Of a stretch of DNA of 64,000 nucleotides, positions 45,767 to 57,281 are shown piece by piece; the stretch's first letter is position 1, and every line of letters starts with the position of its first letter. The translations under genes and the position numbers were made by a program. The stretch spans positions 3,068,001-3,132,000 of the forward strand of contig OY740766.1 of the NCBI GenBank assembly GCA_963513935.1, written 5' to 3'. This DNA is from Aphrophora alni. Lineage: Eukaryota; Arthropoda; Insecta; Hemiptera; Aphrophoridae. The notes under the pieces were generated by a model, which had not been told where the DNA came from, ran no database searches, and was given only the letters and a program-made list of their open reading frames with translations.

Positions 45767-46085
45767 GCCTTCAAGTTATATAACACCTTCACTGGTAATA
45801 GATCCCGTTCCTGTATTGTTAAATATCAACTACATCTCTACATCATCTTACATTTCACTTCCTTAAAACATAGAATCCTCCGTTAAATTCTTTACTATAG
45901 GCCTGATTTTAGTCATTGAATTGTCTCACCTACAGATTTGCCGAAAATTATTCATTTTCCTTGGAAACACTTATTTCTTTATCCCTTAAATAACACGAAA
46001 GAAACAGCTGTTATACTGTTTTTCTAATACTTTAATGAGAATTTATAACAGCAGCGTTAAATTATTTTTAGGTTAACTTATTATA
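45767..46085 (+). repeat. Tandem-spaced duplication, right copy
   Basis: Partner of 44795-45170, about 970 bp away in the same orientation. Confidence 0.75.
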
Positions 46086-46486
46086 GTGCTTACATAATTA
46101 CTGCGGATTCACAGTGATTGCTTACATCTCGCAATTGTCTGCATATTTGATGTGATAATCACACAAATGTAGTTATTCATAACTGTTAAAATTCCTGTTA
46201 ACTGGAAACTACTAAAGTCAAGATAATAACGTGACGGAAGAAATAAAAATAAACGTTTAAATTTTCTTTCACAGTCTATTTTGGGGGGGGTCCTCTGTAG
46301 TGCGCATGTGCAGCATAACCTAAACGAGTTATCTTGGTTAACATATTTTATTTATTTCCGCCATTTTGTATAACTGAAAATGTACTTGTACCTAACAAAC
46401 AATTAAGTAAAACGTTTCGAGATATGTTCGATTATGATTCAAGATAAAAGTTCGATTTTTTCAAATCTGTAACTACAATATTTCAA

Positions 46487-46640
46487 TAAAAGTTAGGGGT
46501 TCACTAATTCCGAGGTACCCTAGCTGGATCTACATCTCAGTTCATGTTATATCCCTGTTTATCATCTTTTCTCTCAGATCTCTTCATCAACTCTTATTCT
46601 CTTCTGAACCTCCGCTAATGAGTATTCAAAAGTTAGGAGT
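46487..46640 (-). repeat. SINE-like dispersed repeat, copy 5
   Basis: Reads on the plus strand as TAGCTGGATCTACATCTCAG with the family order reversed. Confidence 0.7.
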
Positions 46641-46702
46641 CTCTATTTTAAGCTTTTTCAAGACAATTTTAACCTAGAGACTAAAAAAGTTGACTAAAAT
46701 AA

Positions 46703-47455
46703 ACTTTGTCTACAGTTGTTGACAAAGTGGCATTTTGTTCATTTAAATTAGTTTGCAAAACAGCTGATTTCTCAACAGTTTCACTTTGCCCACTACTTTG
46801 CTCACTCCGAATGGCAACCGAACAAAACGAAATTTAGGTTAAGTTTATTTGAAATTGATTTATAATATACAGGAAATGTCCCGTATGTAGGTTAGATTAA
46901 TTCTTACAATGTAAAATAACATAAATAAACAACAAAACAACGTCGTTTTAAAGTTGAAAAGGGAAGTTGATTGACAGTGTATGTACACAGAGAGTAATTT
47001 TCGTTTGCCGAGTTTTGAAGTTGGCAATCCCGTTTCCTCAACAATACACCTAAGTTATTTGTAATATAAATAACCTCAGTTTTGACGTGAGAACTTCTAC
47101 TCAGTGTTGATGTGTTGTTTAGCACTACTTCTATATTTTGTGTAGTTAATTTTAAAATATGGACAGTTCAGAGGATGAAAACCTGTCAAATACCCCCGCC
47201 TAAATTAGCGGAAAAAGCTAACAACGTTGTACTAAATCTCCTTCCTGTCAAATCAAGGAAAAAGTACGACCGCCAGTATGAACTGTTTTTATTGCTAAAA
47301 TAACAACTGTAGACAAAGTATAATGTGCAATTCGTGAGCAAAGCGTCTTTTTTAAACTCGATAAAATTGACGCACTCGGCAAGCCTCGTGCGTCAACATT
47401 TCCCTCTCGTTTAAAAAAAGTGCCACTTTGCTCACTAGTTGCACAAATAACTATT
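46703..47455 (+). mobile_element. Crypton-like element, copy 3, with coding remnant
   Basis: The core has inverted ends ACTTTGTCTACAGTTGTT (46703) and AACAACTGTAGACAAAGT (47302-47319), two ACTTTGCnCACT boxes, and the terminal hairpin 47320-47455. Unlike copies 1 and 2 it carries about 190 bp of extra sequence (47103-47297) between the conserved TTGACGTGAGAACTTCTACT phrase and the 3' end. That insert has a leader, an ATG and the first codons of a protein, so copy 3 is an internal-deletion derivative of an autonomous element. Confidence 0.65.
47159..47302 (+). pseudogene. N-terminal remnant of a Crypton-type tyrosine recombinase
   Basis: ATG at 47159 opens an acidic start (MDSSEDENLSN). A run of five C at about 47193-47197 holds a one-base shift, after which the other frame continues with KLAEKANNVVLNLL and SRKKYDRQYELF before a stop. 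The pattern 'LPxKSRxxYxxxYxxF' is what I know from the N-terminal SAM-like region of Crypton/KIAA1958-type (DUF3504) recombinase proteins. The catalytic domain is absent. The similarity is short, so the family call is tentative. Confidence 0.45.
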
Positions 47456-47459
47456 AAAG

Positions 47460-47754
47460 CATCTCAAAACACACATCGTAACCTCCTTCAAATTATCGGC
47501 GAAACCGTAAAAATGAACAACAGATACAACCTAGAAGACATATCTGAAACGTCGTTCAAACTATTTTAACTACATCTTATCGAAACCAATGTGTAAAACC
47601 GTTCGCAGTTAAATAAGTAAATACCCACATTACACACTCACCAATGTATGCCAGCCTGTTCATCTCTCAAATAGGACGAGATGTAGACCAAAAAAAAATT
47701 ACTAAAATCTAATTTTTCCAACTTCGGTAGTAATGAAGACTGTTTCCACACTCT
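47460..47754. other. AT-rich sequence, no feature recognised
   Basis: Nothing supported. Confidence 0.35.
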
Positions 47755-48024
47755 TTATTTCAATAAAATGTTGTCATCGTCTGTTGCGTAAATCACTTTA
47801 TCATTACGTAAGACTAGTTCTGGGAGTTGTAGGCTAAATGACCTTGATACTGTTGTAGAGGTTACTTTCTTTCCTAGGGTAACATCCACATTCCAATCTG
47901 TTAACTCCTTAAACATTACAACTTCCGGGGTAAGAGTATAGTTTGTACCAACTGAAAGATTCAATAAAACAAACAATGCACACACTTTTTTTTTCAAATA
48001 TTCATTCACAAATTCAATATTCCC
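47755..48024 (-). CDS. Possible secreted-protein exon, unrecognised
   Basis: The minus strand is open for about 88 codons after an in-frame TAA. It has no ATG near the start (the first long stretch begins with GTG), so it would have to be an internal or last exon. It contains a hydrophobic run resembling a signal peptide (VCALFVLLNLSVG), an NYT sequon, and a soluble-looking Lys/Asp/Val-rich part. The stop codon overlaps AATAAA (GAAATAAAG), a possible polyadenylation signal. No splice acceptor is convincing. I do not recognise the family; chance or a decayed element remain possible. Confidence 0.25.
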   Translation of the reverse strand, partial: GNIEFVNEYLKKKVCALFVLLNLSVGTNYTLTPEVVMFKELTDWNVDVTLGKKVTSTTVSRSFSLQLPELVLRNDKVIYATDDDNILLK

Positions 48025-49869
48025 TTAATATTAGTGAAGGAGGAAATACGAAGCATGGTTTAAACAAAATATTTAATAAACAGAGGTAAATTAGTTCTGA
48101 GTTTAATATACATGTCAGTTGTCAAAATTCCATTTTTATCTATTATTTATGAACTGTTATTATTATTATTATTATTTTCTATAGTTTCGCTTGTACTGAT
48201 TTGGGTCATTAGTCGTCATATGTAACCAACATTTATTCGAAATCTATAGAGCTGATTTTAACAAATTAGACCTTTTATATTTTTGTAAGTTCTGTGATGA
48301 TGACAGTTTTACAAAACATTTCGTTGTCAGTAAAATAAATTGGGGGGGGCACCTACAGTTGTAAAACTATATTAAACCGCAGCCTTTTCGACAACATTTA
48401 TATATTTTTACTGGTTAACCAATTAACATTTTTCAGAACGGAAGTTTCAGTAAGTCATGAATTAATTTATTGGAATATTTGAAGGCCAATTAAACTACTG
48501 AGTGAATAAGAAAGATAGTTTTTCAACGTTATTCTTTTTTATTTTTTGAAAACAACCACATCTTTACAAATTCCCCTATACAATTTACAATTTTATTTTC
48601 CCCAGCTCTTCTTTTCAAATCAACTTAAATGTACAAAAAAAAAATTAAAAATAAAATTAATAACAAACTGTCACTACACTAAAAATACAAAATTTAAAAA
48701 ATGTAATCAAACTAAATGAACAACTCAATTGTTCTTACGAGTTAACGCATCACTCTCTAAAATTTATTAGTCTGAGTTCAAAATAAAACAACAAAGAAAT
48801 AAATAATTTCAGAAACACAGACATACGCACGCACGCACGCAGCATGCAAAACGTTGTTCCCCTATAGTGGAGATACTAGTTAACTATATTTTTCAGAGAT
48901 AATGTAATCTTGATCTCGTCATACGAAGAAAAAAAAAGACTTTAACGCAGGTATATAAGAGAACACTTGCCATTGAAATGTAACTTTCCCCACTAAACAT
49001 TCTAAATACGTTAGTAAAATGTAAGGAAAAAATTATTTCATGGGTTAAAAATCGATGACGAGTATTTTTTTGAGAAAATTTCTGTTTTGATAACCAAAAA
49101 AATTAGTTGTCCAAAAAAATGTCCGTCTATCGTATTCAACTCTCTATAACCCAAACGAGTGGATTTTTTTTTCGAAAGTCAAATACTTGTGGATAGCTAC
49201 TGTAAAATCAGAAAAGAAATTTCACATTTTCTCAAATAGACTGTAATAAATTTGTTAAATTTTTCTAGTATGTAACTTCTAAAAAGTGTAATGACGCCAT
49301 TTTCCCAAAACCATCTGTTCATTTAAAATTGAGAAAATACACCAAAGAACCATTGTAAACTTTCGATTGTCTCAAAATCTTCAGAAACGATTTTTATTAA
49401 ATTTTAATAAAACAAAGATTTATAATACAAATTACTGTACCAAATCACAAATAAAACAAAAATGGCGACGAAGATTAAATTGACAAAAAACTTAAATCAC
49501 CCGTGATCGTTATCAAGCCCTTCAGGTGGGGAAGGTGGTGGTATATTTATCAAACCACAACTCAACCACTTTTCTTCCACAGAAAGCTTTCTTTACTACA
49601 CAATTTTAACGAGAGGAGGCCGATATTCTAAACTAACATGTTACAAAGTACACATTATGTTTATTTTGTTTTACAAACTACTAATTAGAAACTTTTAGTA
49701 TAATTTATATTTTACTTTCTCACATATAAATAGTATAGAGAAAATTATACGACAGATAAAAATTCGATGTCTTGTTTTATGCTAATATGTCCCTTATCAT
49801 TAAAAAAAAAATCAACATAATCTCATTTAAAACATAAGGAAAGTAAGTGATTCCATTAATAGTTACAGT
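48025..49869. other. AT-rich sequence, no gene recognised
   Basis: Minor items only: TTA triplets near 48156 and an ACGC tandem near 48826-48841. Confidence 0.35.
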
Positions 49870-50012
49870 GTGACCATTATAGAGGTAAGTACAGTCTTGA
49901 CCCTACCTAGCTGGATCTACACCTTTTTCTTGCAGTTTTGCATTGGATCCCTTTCTTTCATATCACCTCTCTCTTGACCAATTTTTGTTCTTTTCCGACC
50001 CCTGACAAAGTT
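49870..50012 (-). repeat. SINE-like dispersed repeat, copy 6
   Basis: The plus strand reads CCTAGCTGGATCTACACCTT and CTCTCTTGACCAATTTTTGT then TCTTTTCCGACCC, the best preserved copy of the 5' half of the family. Confidence 0.8.
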
Positions 50013-50564
50013 GATCATTGGTATTGATTGCAACTTATCTAGTACAGCAACAAACAAATGTCTGCCGCTATACCAGATTGTATTAACTTTAAGGTTATGT
50101 TTACAACATTAATATGAAAGCATTGGCAGCTGTAACTACAACTATTGCAATTAGTGAAAGCTACGAAGGCTTTGTTATGTGTTGCGTCAATAACAACATG
50201 CTGAGACTGGTGCCCGTATAACCTCTCACACACATACAGTAAACCAAACCCTAATCAAAACATAGTTTACAATGGACGTCATCTTTAGAAAGTGGAATAT
50301 TTCTCAAAATCGGGCGAACCGATTTCTATTAAATTTTGATGAAATGTAAATTAAAATGTCTGTTAGTACGTAATTTAAAAAAAAAACTAACAATTAACTT
50401 TTTTTGTACATTTGTTTGGATTTTATTAAGATTTTGAACTAAATTGTTTTATTTTTCAAATTTAAAGTTATACGACCGTCTAAGATGATGTCCTTGGTAC
50501 ATTACCGGAATATTTTGCTAGCGACAAGGCTCAGTAGAACAACAAAACTATACAAGTTCGTTCA
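50013..50564. other. AT-rich sequence, no gene recognised
   Basis: No supported feature. Confidence 0.35.
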
Positions 50565-50640
50565 AAAAATGTAACACCGTTTCGAGAGTAACAATCAACT
50601 CCCGTTATCAAGTAATATGGAAAACGTCGTCAACGTAGCC
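50565..50640 (-). repeat. TTGATAACGGGAG-motif fragment
   Basis: On the minus strand: CTTGATAACGGGAGTTGATT, a short stem, then CTCGAAACGGTG. It is a single-arm relative of the 9.5-kb palindrome. Confidence 0.55.
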
Positions 50641-51194
50641 TAGTAGTCTATAGTCACTATGGGAAACTACTAACTGATAGGAGTTGCGTGTCAACGGAGT
50701 AGTCACATAACAGTTTATCGGTATAAACAACCTTTCACTCACTTTAGAGATTTTCATGATCATATTTTGTTTTAGCCTTCCTAAAATCTGTTTTTGGGTT
50801 TGCTAGTTTTAGTTTACGTTTCCAACATGGCCCTATTCTACTAGGGTTTTGGTTATCTTAACCTCATAACCACTTGATAGATCTACTTGTAACCGTCAGA
50901 GAGGATTGTCGACATGAATATCCTTTCCTTATACAAAGTTACTTCCTCATTCTAAACGTGAAAGAAAGAATATTGAATAGTGAAAAAAATCCATATTAGG
51001 TTCATCCAAATCGAAACAATTGTTACATTGATTTGTTTGCCGTTACTCGAAATTTGATTAAAGGAAATCACACAAGAATTGAATTCTATCAAATTCAGCT
51101 CTAATTCTAACACAATTTGCTCAGTCACCAAAATAAACCGTAGGCCTATTGTTAATATGGTTTAATCAGACATTTTCTATAATTTGTATGTATA

Positions 51195-51260
51195 AAACTA
51201 ATACACGGCGTTTCATGAGTATAAATCAACTCTCGTAATCAAATGTGAAACATAAAAGAG
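51195..51260 (-). repeat. TTGATAACGGGAG-motif fragment
   Basis: On the minus strand: TTGATTACGAGAGTTGATTT then GAAACGCCGTG, same family, more diverged. Confidence 0.5.
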
Positions 51261-51504
51261 AAAAATATCAACATAGCCTAAGACTATATTGGAAGACAAA
51301 ACTAAATATAATAAACAAGTCAAGCGTACAACTAGACATGAGCAGTAAAAGTTAATAAGGAAAAATAAGGATTTCCCGAACCTCAAAAATTGTTTCTAAA
51401 TCATGCCAGCACGGGAAAAAAGTTTATAAAACAGGAATAAAAGTTTAATTTCTCAAAAATATAAGAAGTTTAGGGGTAGTTTATGAAGGGGGCGGGGTGA
51501 GTGA

Positions 51505-51507
<3 letters not shown>

Positions 51508-51569
<62 letters not shown>

Positions 51570-51635
51570 GAATTGAATTATCTTTATTTAGGGGCGAGGT
51601 TAGGACTGTATAGTCCTCTCTACCAGCTAACCCCA

Positions 51636-51684
<49 letters not shown>

Positions 51685-51750
51685 GAATTGAATTGTCTTT
51701 ATTTAGGGGCGAGGTTAGGACTGTATAGTCCTCTCTACCAGCTAACCCCA

Positions 51751-51824
<74 letters not shown>
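51508..51824. repeat. (GA)n tracts interleaved with two LINE 3'-end fragments
   Basis: Three GA tracts (about 51508-51565, 51635-51680, 51752-51823) alternate with two near-identical ~70-bp segments (51566-51634 and 51681-51751). On the minus strand each segment reads GGTTAGCTGGTAGAGAGGAC ... CCCCTAAATAAAGAC followed by CAATT repeats. That is, a polyadenylation signal plus a pentamer tail typical of a non-LTR retrotransposon 3' end. A tandem duplication of tract plus fragment is more likely than two insertions. Confidence 0.7.
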
Positions 51825-51826
<2 letters not shown>

Positions 51827-52444
51827 ACAAACGTGGCATCATTCCATGCTACTCATTTTCAAAATAGTTTTTTATTTGTACATACGTTTATGACAACAAA
51901 AATTTTAAAACGTTTATGGACAATTTCTTTACTGGTATTGAAGATGTTTAATTAACCCCAATTCCTACCGCAACTACAACACAGCAAAATATGCAAGCAT
52001 TTACTTCTGGTAACTTTACTTTTAATTATGAAGAAATTACAAGAAAACTCGTTTATAAAAACCAAAAATCATTACTATTACCTTTTTTTCAATTACTTCA
52101 GCTTAAAGATATGTTTTCACTTCTGTTTATGTACATTATAAATAACGTATCAAATATATGTAGAAATCATAATTTAAAATTTCTTTAAAATGATAATTTG
52201 TATATTTTATTGAGGCTTGTTAGATCAGTCGATAAGATTTCAGACGATGCTTGGCACAATTAAACTTAATAACCGAATACAGAGGTAATAAATGTAATGT
52301 ACGCAGACTGGACATCCTTGTAAAGACATCTTCGGAACCTTGTTGTAATGTTGGCAATAACCTTCGCGTTTTTTAAAAATGTTTTGAATCAAGGAAACAA
52401 ACATAACTTGACTTCCTTGTGAAGACCCAATCATTACAGACGTT
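51825..52444. other. AT-rich sequence, no gene recognised
   Basis: Short frames only, without similarity. Confidence 0.35.
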
Positions 52445-52757
52445 GTTCAGAGTGTAAAATAAGTCGTCATACACCTCCATGGATTTGTATAATCAACTTA
52501 AAACCTATACCATACGTATTATTACATTTTGTCTGTGCTTAAAGAGGGTTACAATGTTGCCCCCTTTTTCAAAGGTGGTAAAGGGGGCAACTTTCATTTT
52601 TCAGATGACAACCTTGTGACATATTATTGGAAAGGTCTATGTAATAGAAAAATAATGGCACTTCCAAAAGATTTGTAGTACATCACTGTCAAAAGTTACA
52701 CGAACAAAAATAGTTATAACTTGCGTGTCTCTCACCTGTTTTAATATAATAAGTAGT

Positions 52758-53129
52758 ACTTTACTTTACTTTACTTTATCCATGGCATCTCTGCCTTTCT
52801 CCGCCCAGCCTCCCAGTAGAGACAATGCTGACCTCGCTCTTCCACGTCTTGCAGGGCTGTGCAGTTCTGAAGGTGTGAGCCATCCATCTTGCGACAGTTG
52901 CACAGAGGGCAAATTTCTGAGGCTGCTAATCCTATTTTACACAAGTGGGCTTGCAGCTGCAGGTAGTCATGGCCCGTAAGCATTCTGAATTTGGCAACAG
53001 CTTCCACTCTTGGTAGGCTGTGTGGTATCAGCACTGCGTGCGTCTGGCCTTCCCATAACTTTCCGGCACTCGTTTCTTTTTGGCTTTCCCTTGTTTTTCC
53101 ATTGATAGTTGACTCAATCATGGTTTTCT
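52758..53129 (-). mobile_element. 5'-truncated LINE with target-site duplication
   Basis: The 372-bp insert is flanked by ATAATAAGTAGT (52746-52757) and ATAATAAGTGGT (53130-53141), a 12-bp target duplication with one mismatch. On the minus strand it consists of a coding part, then GGATAAAGTAAAGTAAAGTA, a tandem (GTAAA) 3' tail in place of poly-A. The interrupted host repeat resumes with CGAATTG on the far side. Confidence 0.9.
52771..53121 (-). pseudogene. LINE ORF2 C-terminal zinc-knuckle fragment
   Basis: 116 codons with the family pattern RVEAVAKFRMLTGHDYLQ ... HLCKIG and the knuckle C71-x2-C74-x8-H83-x3-C87 (CPLCNCRKMDGSHLQNC), as at the C-terminus of I/Jockey/CR1-type ORF2 proteins. The frame is intact from the truncation point to its stop, so the insertion is fairly young. 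Reverse transcriptase and endonuclease are absent. Confidence 0.85.
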
Positions 53130-53165
53130 ATAATAAGTGGTCGAATTGGTGACATTCGGTGGTTT

Positions 53166-53430
53166 GGCAGTGTGCTAGGCGTTTGTAAAAAACTGAGACA
53201 GCTTTCGCAAAATATTCTCTTGGAATGGATTGAGCCTTTTGTACTTTTACGTTCCATTTATTATTGATCAACAGACCCTAAGATTTGAAATGAGACCATT
53301 TCTGTAGGTTGAATGAGCGCTGAGGAATTCTTTAGGGACTGCTGAATTATATAAAAGATTGATAAATTATTAATTTGTATAACAAAAGATGCTTATAAAA
53401 TGCTCACGTTACCTAGAAGATTTCAATATG
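53166..53430. other. AT-rich sequence
   Basis: No supported feature. A C run at 53437-53448 follows. Confidence 0.35.
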
Positions 53431-53539
53431 ATCAAACCCCCCCCCCCCGTCGCACTGCTAATATCTAGGCGATAGTATATCACCGCCCAGGAGGTATCCT
53501 CGATCAAACAAGACGTAACAGTCGTTATGGAGGCAATGA

Positions 53540-54095
53540 TTTCTCTCTCTCTCTCTCTCTTAAATAGCGTAGACACCGGATTTTCAAGTAATAAACAATG
53601 TTCTTAAATATAACTCCAGAATAAAGAGTCCTTAGGAGTCAAATCAGAGAATCTTGGTGGCCATAAAACAGGACAATTCCTTAAAATCCAACTGTCAGGA
53701 AATCTGTCATTGAGAGCTTCACTGCAGTGGAGGTGGTTGGTGTACGTAAATAAATTACACTTATACCGTTTTCTTTTACAGTCATCAATTTGTGGGGGGA
53801 AAGATGAATTTCGAACATATCCCAAGTAAGTAACATCTGTTTTTTGAGCAAACATAAGCTGACCGACTACTCAATACATTTTATTCCACACCGTACGTTT
53901 TTTTGAGGAGAATCACGAACTTACTGATTTAATTTGATTGGGTTTCTTGAACACCTCCCACATTCTACAGTTGTGGCGGTTGACACAGCCAATTGTATAA
54001 GTTGCTTCATCACTGAAAAAAAATGATTAAACCTGCTTTCATCATCACCTATTACAATTCATCATTGTCACAGCAAATTCAATTGTTTAGGGTAC
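53540..54095 (-). pseudogene. Decayed mariner/Tc1-type (DDE) transposase
   Basis: Minus strand, several frames. Near 54090-54018 there is a weak match to the segment before the first catalytic block. At 54017-53958 FSDEATYTIGCVNRHNCRMW carries the first catalytic Asp (FSDEA) and the NRHNxRxW signature. Stops and shifts follow. At about 53735-53607 the frame reads NDRFPDSWI then PVLWPPRFSDLTPKDSLFWS, the block around the third catalytic acidic residue; one base later it continues KNIVY. The expected QDGAPPH block with the second Asp is not recognisable. A (CT)n tract (53541-53561) ends the similarity. Not functional. Confidence 0.8.
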
Positions 54096-54099
54096 GAAA

Positions 54100-55084
54100 C
54101 ACTATTGAAATTTCTAACCACTAGCTTTCTGCTACATTCTTCAAAACATTTTAATCTATAACAATGGCAAACCTCATGACTGTGTTTTAATATCTTCAAT
54201 GAGTCTTCGTAATTTAGGTCCCCCTATTAACTCCATAATAAAAAACACTTGTAAACTAAAACAAAACTAAGTAAAATCTACCTAAACCACAACACAGCAA
54301 ATACTGATCCTCTTCGTTTCTTTCTTCTTCCGTGAATTCTTTAACCTTTAATATTACCTGACCTCTCATCGTTTTCCTCCTGGGCCTTCACTTGTTTAAT
54401 TTCATATTTTAGGTAGATTTTAGAAGCTGCAATTCCATACGTTTATGAAGCATTTCTGAGCAATTCTTTTAGGAATCAAGTTCCACACTCTGAGTCGACC
54501 AATAGGCTTTTTAGGGCTACGCAAACATCACTATTTCAAACTCTCCACATTATCGTGAGATGTGCTTGAGTTCACATTTACAGTTTCTATAACACATAAT
54601 GGTGGAAGTAAGCCTGTCACTACTGACTTAAATTCACATCTCTTGCACAATCACCATTACCAAAGTGACTACAGCAGAGGTGAGTGCCTCGGTGCAATAG
54701 CAGTACATTCAAGGTCATAAGGACGAATAATAAAATTCCCGTTGCTTATTAACAGTTTCTCATTGAAATGAATCAAATTGGTTGATTATTCCTCTTTAGC
54801 ATTTACAATTTAAATAACGGCCAACTTTTTTTTTTAATTCGGTTGAAATCTCACCGGACAGAACTAAATCCTGCCTGATAATTGAAAGATATTTTATTGC
54901 TTAGTCGCTCTACCCCTTATCAGTTCACATCTCACATGGTCATTTGGCTGTTCACAGGAAGATTCTTTACCATAAAAGGGTAATTTTTCCACACGACTCA
55001 GATAGTGGAAACTCTGTTTAAAAACACTGCAGTGTTCTTTACGAAGTGCCTATAATATATTTATTAATATGTTGTAATCGTTTT
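54100..55084. other. AT-rich sequence, no gene recognised
   Basis: May include the missing N-terminal part of the transposase on the minus strand, but no helix-turn-helix block could be read. Confidence 0.35.
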
Positions 55085-55165
55085 GATCATTTTTCTATAC
55101 ACAAAAATGAATGCACGACGTTTCGAAAGTATAAATCAACTCCAGTTATCAAGTGATAAATCTAG
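55085..55165 (-). repeat. TTGATAACTGGAG-motif fragment
   Basis: On the minus strand: CACTTGATAACTGGAGTTGA ... TTCGAAACGTCGTG. It keeps the CAC / GTG closing pair seen in the 9.5-kb palindrome. Confidence 0.55.
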
Positions 55166-55368
55166 AACATGAAAAAAAGTGAAAAATTCCAACAGTCTCT
55201 AGGGGCCATAAAACTGAGATAAGTAATCTAAAAAGGAACCCAGGTCTGTAAGACCGGAGCAGTCAAAATAACTAAGACTAAATTCCAAGGTGAACTTAGC
55301 TAAACAAAGAAATGCAAACAGCTTGTTGATAAGACATCCATCTTTATTAAATAACTTTAAAACCAGAA

Positions 55369-55407
<39 letters not shown>

Positions 55408-57281
55408 GTTACATATTTTGCAGCGTTTTTACTGATTGATACAATGATTCATACTAAACAAATTGTGAGTACCAAAATTGCATCTTCAGTCAAAACTAGT
55501 GTTAATTTACTTCTACAGGTAGGATCGGTGGACATTATTTAGTCTTGGGTGATGGCTTTATTGCAGTAGGCCTACATAGAACTGAATTGATAATAGCGAC
55601 CAATATACCAATTTCAAAACTAGCTTTTCGATAATAAATCATGCAGCTTGAATGATGACCAAACGAGGTTTTTTTACGATAAAAATAATAGTTGAATTAT
55701 AGTGAAAACCAAAATCGTTAAAAACCATTAAAATTAAAACAAAAAATCATAATTACCAGGTTTATTATCTAGAATTTCAGTCAAATTTTAGTATGTAAGT
55801 TAGGAACATTGAACGTCAAATTTGAAACTGTGCTACATTACCTGTCTTCCTATAATAAATGTTGTGATTTTCATAGCCTCTAGTAGAGTAAAAATAGATT
55901 TTTAAAATGAAAACATTTAAGAGCAAATAATAACTATAGGAAGTTGATTTAAAATACTTTCCTTTTAATAAATTGATGAGTCATAACTTCAAGGAAAAGT
56001 CGCTCTTTATGGAGAGGGAGCAAAAGTGTTGGGAAATGGATTTTTCCCCATTTTTCTTCTTTTTCTTTCAATGAAAACTTGGTCAATTTTCATCATAAAG
56101 CAAAACGTAATCATTCAAAATGAAGGCAATTAAAGTATCCAAAATACTTATTTTGAAGATTTTCGATAGTACCCATAATAGTTGTATAGTTTTTTTAAAC
56201 TAAAGCGTTTAAAAATCCATCGTTAGAAACCGTAACTAGCTCAATTTTAATCACATAGGAACAAGCAAAAATCCAAAAATTAGGCAATTTTACGATCTTT
56301 AATAAATGTTTCAAACATTTTTCGTAAAATTCATACTTTAATCACGAAAAACTGACTTATTCAACCCTTTCATCCACCCTCCTATAAACGAGTGTTCAAA
56401 TTTTTTTTAAACTCGAAACTCATCAATTTCTTTAAAATTAAGGATATTTTTTTAACACTTCCATTGTTCCTTATTGAAAGCTGTGTTTTTACACTACTAA
56501 TATATCAATACCACGAGGCATTGCTAAAACGTCGTAATAGTTCCATCAGAGAGAGAGAGAGAGAGAACTAAGTAAACTTTACTAGAGGTAAACACTATTA
56601 ACTAAACCTGATTGGTTTAAAGATAGCCTATCTCACACGTATGTCACGCAATAACTTTCTCCCTTACGCAACCGTAAATTCTCGTTTACAGGTGAATGTG
56701 TAATAGTCTAAATGCATGTTAAGTAATAGACTAGGTTTCCTTCCTTTCAGATTTGAGCAAGGTTAGGTTCAAGGCCACTGACTATGTGTAAAATGATTAT
56801 GTAAAAACACCAACATTGAATGATCGAAGGAAACCACAACCACGGTGTGGAAACATAGCTGTTACAGCCGCCATCTTGGACCAATAAATAAGCACCGACC
56901 GTGATCTTAGAGTTTACCACTTTGTAAGGATGAACTGATTCAATAAGCGTCAATTAATTTATTCATAAACATCCAAACTATCATTTGTAGAAAACACAAA
57001 TATATGTATGTCTATATAGATAATAGTTTACGAGTTGTGAGTGTTAATTGAGTGTTTGACTGGGCACCGCGAGGGTCGCCAGCCCCCCCCCCCCCTGCGG
57101 GGTGGAATCAAAAGTGGTATAACCAATTCTATAAACGCCATGAGGCCAAGTGACAAAGTATCCTCCACATACCTTAGCCATACTTTTGGTTAAAACTTGC
57201 AAGAATAAATAACTTTTTTTCACGAATTTTTAGGTAAAGATATTGACAAAAAATGAACTTAATGGAGCACCCATTCCCTTA
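55166..57281. other. AT-rich sequence, no gene recognised
   Basis: Contains an ATT triplet tract (55372-55407), a short GA tract (56549-56567) and a C run (57085-57097). No exon or transposon end is supported. Confidence 0.35.

Larger units (their letters stand above)
52445..53165 (+). repeat. ACAGGGTGTAAAATAAGTC repeat interrupted by a LINE
   Basis: 52445-52757 and 53142-53165 together are collinear with the intact copy at 38275-38605. The gap is filled exactly by the LINE tail annotated next. Confidence 0.75.

Noticed and set aside
53604..53855. Intact transposase gene
   Set aside because: The catalytic blocks lie in different frames with stops between, and the second catalytic Asp block is missing.
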